Assembly: GCA_034698045.1 (NCBI GenBank)
Contig: JAQGAU010000945.1
Coordinates: 1 to 22,466 of the forward strand
Reading direction: 5' to 3'
DNA length: 22,466 nucleotides
DNA from: Paramacrobiotus richtersi
Lineage: Eukaryota > Tardigrada > Eutardigrada > Parachela > Macrobiotidae
The notes under the pieces were generated by a model, which saw only the letters and a list, made by a program, of their open reading frames with translations, searched no databases and had not been told where the DNA came from. Shown piece by piece: positions 17,334-22,466 of this stretch; position 1 is the stretch's first letter, and every line of letters begins with the position of its first letter. The position numbers and the translations under genes are program-made.

Positions 17334-20300
17334 ATGGGTCGTCAGAAAACATCCTGCATCGGTGAGTTATCTTCTTGACTGTGTGATTGTAAATAGGCAT
17401 ATCTGCATTTTCAGCCGCAGACACGTTATAGCTGTAGTTTGTGATATGTATGCTGTACTGTACTACTGCATATAGCTGCAGCTGACTTCTTTTTGTGTCA
17501 GGTTGTTTTGCGTTTCTAATCTTATATTTCGCGGAGGCCAAGTTCTACCCGGTGGACTTGGGCCCCTTTTCGAAAAGGGTATTCCTGACCCCTACCGACT
17601 GTCTGATCCGTCTTTCGTCAGTGGCTACAGGAATGGTAAAATGACCACATGTTTAGTATCTTTTGACAACTGCAAACGTGTTTGCCGAATTGGTCAGAAA
17701 ACTGAAGAGATTCTAGTTTTTGTAGCATGTCATGAGTGCTACCGACCGCCGATATTGGTGACTTATGCACTTTCGTCCTTTAAGGTATAATCCTTACGCT
17801 ACGCAGATTTACAACTCCGCGTCACGAGCAACATGGGATTACGGCACCAATTTAACGGACGAAAACGAGGCTGCTACAGTAAGTTAGTGTTGACTGCATG
17901 CGACCTCACATCGTTTGAGCGATGACGCAGTTGTCTAACCATAATACTTATCTGACTTTTTGATCAGCAAGATTAGTGGTACTGGTAGCGCTCGTAGTGG
18001 TAAACGACCTTCTGCATGTTTGCAGGAACAATCCAGTCAACTCCAAGCGAACTTTACCCAAACCAATGATGGTGAAAAACTTCGACATTAACAAGATAGC
18101 AGATGAACAACTGCAGCGGATTTACAAGACTCTCAGCGAGCTGGGCGACGCTGCATTAGCTCCCGATGAGCTAACGGAGCTGACTTCCATTATGAATCGT
18201 ATGACTGCGACTTATTCCACTGCCACGGTTTGTTTTGATGCACTGCGGACCGTTGAAAGTCTTGAGGCAACTAGTCCAAACTGTCCGGAAAGTTTGCGAG
18301 TGACTGTTCCCGGTACGCATGCTATTTTAAGTCAATTAAGAAGCATTAACGGTCATCACCTTCGATAGGGCGTAGTGTGAGGTTTTTGGGATAACAATAC
18401 AGACCATCCAGCATAATTTTTCTGGCTTCCGGTAACCAACTCTCTGTGATATGTTGGGGCATATTCATTCAAGGATTATTGTTGTCATTACAGTTCTTTC
18501 TAGCTGTGCTTGAAAAGAAGCTAAATTTGGAATGTTTATTTAGCACTGCTGGGCTATATGAGAAGTACATGGGATGATCCCAGTAAAAGAAAATATGTCT
18601 GGAAAGCTTGGAGAGACGCGATAGGAAAAGATATTCGTCCGGGCTACATAAGATATATCGCCCTGAGGAACAAAGCTGCGAAGTTAGAAGGTAGGAGCAG
18701 TAGAGAGCATTTGAAGGCTACAATACTATACAGCCTTAGAGTTTAGAAACGATTACAACTGCAACAAGTATATGCGTTCCCATCGGCAGTGATGTCCTCT
18801 CGAGTCGGAATAAAAATATGCAGTTCCTCATGGGAGACAGTTGTTGTCGGTCCAGGGGACATTCTTGTGAAGTGGGACATAACTGCCGGTTACGGACGAT
18901 CAACACGATCTGTCGTTTTGTGTTGTTAACCTTTTCTTATTTAATCAAACGTGAACATCTAGGATACACCGACAACGGTCAACTATGGCGTGCCGCTTAC
19001 GTGGTGGACAGCTTGAACTACACTGATTCAGTATTCCTAAATGATGTAGAACGTTTATGGCAGCAAGTTAACCGCTCCATTTGCAACTACATGCCTATGT
19101 CCGACGCCGACTGATACAGAAGTTTCCGAACGAGAACATATCTCCCACCGCTGCAATTCCAGCACACCTGTTAGGTAAGCTAATTATTTATCACTGTAGT
19201 GTGTAAAAGTAATACAACCACTCACGAGGAGCAGCTGACAGCTTATTGTAATTGTTAGTGAGCTACTTGTGCTGACAACTGAGCGCAGGCGTTGTGAGTG
19301 CACGGGGCGCAGTCGATGTGCCGTTGTGCGCGATCACGGCGAAATACGTGGAGATCCGATCCGCTTACTCTGCCCGGTTTCTTGTTGTCTTCAAAGTACC
19401 TTCTCCAGAGCCAACAGTTTGTGGCGAATTTTAAAACACGGAATAGTGCAGAATCTAAAAGAACTTTCATTCTGTACAGCTGTTCCATATGCATGCTCGT
19501 TTCCTACGGCAAATCGGGTCCCGCGTGTTAGCACTAGCGCACGGGTGGATCGACGTCCGTGTCCTTCGCTCGACGTCTGGCGTCTGCTTACAACTGAATA
19601 AACACCCGCTAAGGCAGCTGAGAACGTTTTGTCTTTCGAGGAAAGATTGTCAGGGTCTAAATTCAGAAAAAATTCAAAACCTGCATGCAGACACAGCATG
19701 GCACAGTGAATTTAAAAAAAGGTAGTACTGGCTAGTGGGATCGAAACAAATTAGGCCCCATGGGGGCAATTCATATAACAACTGTATGCTATACGTACAG
19801 TATGTTAGGCATATAACATTCATACTGTTGCCATGCAGACAGCATGGTTGGCCACAGCTCATTTTAATTAGGCACCGTTTAGTCTCCTTTAAAACTGAAA
19901 ATACTAGCACGGATTTGGGAACATTCAAGAGGATTACCAGTACCGAAGTGAATGGCAGCTGAGCCGCGCTACGTCTGCGGTATACAGTTAGAGCGCAGAC
20001 GAACCGTAGACTCCGTCGTATACTTTTATCCAGCGGTAGAAAGAGTACAGTTAACGGTACCGCATTTGAATGTATTATAGGCGACATGTTATCCCAGACG
20101 TGGACCGGAATGTTGGATTTTACACAGCTGTTTCCATCGAAGCCAGCGCTCGATGTTACTGAAGAAATGGTCGCACAAAATTATACGGTGGAGCAGATGT
20201 TTCGCGTTTCTGAAAAATTTCAAGTAGATTTAGGGCTGATGCCTATGCCAGACAGCTTTTGGAATCTGTCCATGCTAACTGAACCAAGCGATCGGGACGT

Positions 20301-22466
20301 TGTGTGTTTTCCGTCGTCACTGGACTTTTTTACCAGTCCGCCTGACGATGCTCGGTTTGTGCATATAAAAATATATGATGTCATTACACGCAAGATTATG
20401 CCGATATTGACGATAGTGTAAACATGTAGCAAAGCTAGGATACACATTTTATTATGCAGATATTTCGAATTTTTTTTTTATTCGATTTTATTTTATTTTT
20501 ATTTTTTTTATTTTTTTTTATTTTATTTATTTATTTATTTTGTTTCTTGTGCAGTGAATTTTTACTGAAACTGGTTGCTTCGAATCCTAGCGCGAGATAA
20601 AAATAATAGACGGTTTCTCGCAGGATCAAAATGTGTACCGAAGTGGACATGTCGGACTTCGTGACAATTCACCAGTAAGTTATGTTACAGTACATTATTG
20701 TATCGTGCGACACCACGAAGAGTACTTGTGCGGCTGTGCCTCTGTTTTCTGACAGCGAGATGGGACATATTCAATATTTTCTCCAGGTAAGCAAACTTAT
20801 TGTACAAGCCTTGCCTCGTATCTACCTGCATATTTGTAACATTACGCCGATATATGATGATGACTGTTTACTGAAATGCACAGCTTGCATGCGTGCAACA
20901 TAATGGAACTTTACGCTTTACCTACAAATATAACGCTTTACGTCGCGCTATGCGTAACCGCTGCCACTGATTATCTCATATCTCATTATCTGCTGGACAC
21001 CAGAATATCTTTCACAGTATTCCAACCAGTTCCCTGTGATCTTTCGAGACGGTGCGAATAGCGGATTTCACGAAGCCGGTAAGGTGCATGCGTTTCCTGT
21101 AGACATCAGTCACGGTTTGAATGAAGTTTTCCGGCGTTTATGGTACCACAACGCGTCCTGCACTCGGTCCTTGTATTAGAGTACGTCACGGTGGTTTTAC
21201 ATATGCGCAAACGGCACACTGAGCCGACCTATCGTTTCTTTTGATTCGAGACCACGTTATTTGAGCAGAGGGTTCCAAACCCAGTCTACAGCTTCATGAG
21301 TCTTTACGGTGTTCTGTTTCCAGTCGGCGATACGTTGGCACTAAGCGTACGCACGCCCAAGCATCTGTCATGGTTGGGATTGCTTAAGAATAACGTAGAG
21401 GACGAAGGTAAGTACAGCTAACGTCGCTAAAACTATTGAAAAGGTCAGATCCATCTGCGGCTTTCATATTTCAGAGAGCGACTTAAATTACCAGTTCGCA
21501 ACCGCAATGGAAAAGATCGCAAATCTACCATTTTTGTACTTGGTGGATAGATATCGTTATGATGTGTTTTCCGGGAAGATTTCAACAGCCAACCTGAATG
21601 CTGGCTGGTGGAAATATGTGTGAGATACTAATACTGTACAGTACATGGATGTACACCGTAACATAGTGGAACTTGCGGTAAAGTGAGCAGAAGCGTCAGT
21701 AGTACATCTTTCTTTCCATTCCATAGGACGGATTACCAGGGAATCGTGCCACCGGTTACTCGATCCGAGTCAGATTTCGATCCAGCAGCCAAGTCTCATA
21801 TTGACGACGATACTGAATATATGCGGTTCGTGATACTATAACTAAAACAAATCCGTAGCTAACAATTTACACAGAGCAAAGCAACGATACAATGTCAGAG
21901 TATGTTACATACATTCAACATAAAGCTGAGCATAGAAGGGACAATACGAATAATGCGGAATTTCATACGTGACCAGACACGTAGATACTGTATCTGTACA
22001 GTATCTGAAAATGTGACCAGCAATTGAAGTTTAAACCATTTAGGTGCAAAGTTTTGTGTTAAATTTAGATCCCGGTCGTAATGTTAAGCTTTCTGACTAT
22101 ATATATCTCCTACCACATTATTAGTTCGCCGCTCATGTGCCGTACTTACCGAAAATTTACACTGAAAGGATGGCACATAAAAAAAAATCGCCAATTTATG
22201 CAATACAGTTGCATCCCAAAAGTCAGTGGGCCATATACAAGAACAGAAAAAAGATGAATTTTACATAACCTTTTCCGGGATGATCACTAGATCTGTAGCA
22301 GTGTCACTTATAACGATTAACCAGCGAGTTCCCTTAAGTTGGTGTGATTCGTTTTAATTTTGCGTATTTACTATCCAGCTGCTTACTCCTGCTCTTCTGC
22401 AGATACTTTTTAAGCTTCATCCTGGTGTTCCAGTTCCATAAAGGCCTGTGCACGGCTGCTGGACAT
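17334..22466 (+). CDS. ACE-like M2 zinc dipeptidyl carboxypeptidase, 3' end beyond window
   Basis: Exons: 17334-17361, 17502-about 17616 (donor uncertain), 17785-17878, 18026-18312, 18544-18690, 18963-19174, 20081-20354, 20624-20674, 20756-20786, 21018-21078, 21324-21407, 21475-21619, 21727-21825, 22403-end. Exons 1-2 give a signal peptide (MGRQKTSCIGCFAFLILYFAEA), so a secreted or ectoenzyme form is expected. Family landmarks appear in order: TWDYGTNLTDENE, FDINK...YSTATVC, YVWKAWRDAIG, ERLWQQV, HAYVRR, IPAHLLG, SQTW, DRDVVC, HHEMGH, GANSGFHEAVGD, LPFLYLVD, YQGIVPPV, AAKSHI and RYFLSFI. Both zinc His, the catalytic Glu, the third zinc ligand (Glu of GFHEA), the Lys and His of AKSHI, and the Tyr and Arg of the chloride/substrate pocket are present. 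The strand normally CHASAWDF reads CFPSSLDF. Frameshifts occur at about 18074-18079 and about 19090, so the gene is either damaged or misassembled. Members of this family release C-terminal dipeptides from peptides. Enzymatic activity here is not assured. Confidence 0.9.
20470..20546 (+). repeat. T-rich low-complexity tract in an ACE intron
   Basis: About 77 bp of nearly pure T with interspersed A, ending in (ttta/attt) repeats, inside the intron 20355-20623. It is a simple-sequence tract with no other content. Confidence 0.9.

Noticed and set aside
17503..17790. 95-codon plus-strand frame upstream of the ACE core
   Set aside because: A different frame of the same DNA continues the signal peptide from exon 1, and the real next exon starts at 17785 in another frame. 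This frame is a shadow crossing an intron.
19255..19725. Several 77-110 codon frames on both strands within the 906-bp ACE intron
   Set aside because: They overlap in many frames, show no recognisable sequence and lie inside a well-supported intron.
20575..20600. T-loop-like ttcgaatcc in an ACE intron
   Set aside because: The flanking stem does not pair and no acceptor or anticodon arm can be drawn, so it is not a tRNA.

Overview
The window looks like invertebrate nuclear DNA. It has genes split by short introns (57 to about 900 bp, mostly GT-AG), sparse coding, TATA-type promoters and a large inverted-repeat transposon. A single-domain, secreted, multi-exon ACE-type peptidase suits an ecdysozoan such as an arthropod or tardigrade, but the species cannot be fixed from sequence alone. 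There are no bacterial operons, CRISPR arrays, rRNA or convincing tRNA genes.

Layout. (1) 1-5600: a tandem segmental duplication. Each unit carries, on the minus strand, a two-exon four-membrane-segment protein with a Pro/Gly/Gln/Tyr-rich tail (CD20/MS4A-like organisation). Unit 2 also carries an unrecognised upstream ORF whose decayed counterpart lies in unit 1. Both membrane-protein copies have lost continuity with their tails, by a nonsense codon in copy 1 and a 1-bp frameshift in copy 2. (2) 5611-10291: a 4.68-kb foldback-like mobile element with a perfect 10-bp target-site duplication, about 41-bp terminal inverted repeats and inverted arms built from 95-bp tandem repeats. Its 3.3-kb interior has no recognisable transposase. 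(3) 10302-14055: three genes for a small secreted protein family (103-104 aa) that I do not recognise. The second and third are head to head on an inverted duplication that includes their promoters. (4) 14843-15557 (minus): a three-exon gene for an unrecognised protein. (5) 17334 to the window end (plus): an angiotensin-converting-enzyme-like M2 metallopeptidase in at least 14 exons, 3' end outside the window.

The ACE-like gene keeps the zinc ligands, the catalytic Glu and the chloride-binding Arg, but the substrate-binding strand that is normally Cys-His-Ala-Ser-Ala reads Cys-Phe-Pro-Ser-Ser. It also has two apparent single-base frameshifts. With the frameshift in membrane-protein copy 2 and a possible one near 2500, this means either a window of decaying genes or residual indel errors in the assembly, and the two cannot be told apart here. 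The genes do not form an obvious pathway: this is a gene-duplication-rich, transposon-bearing region with secreted and membrane products.
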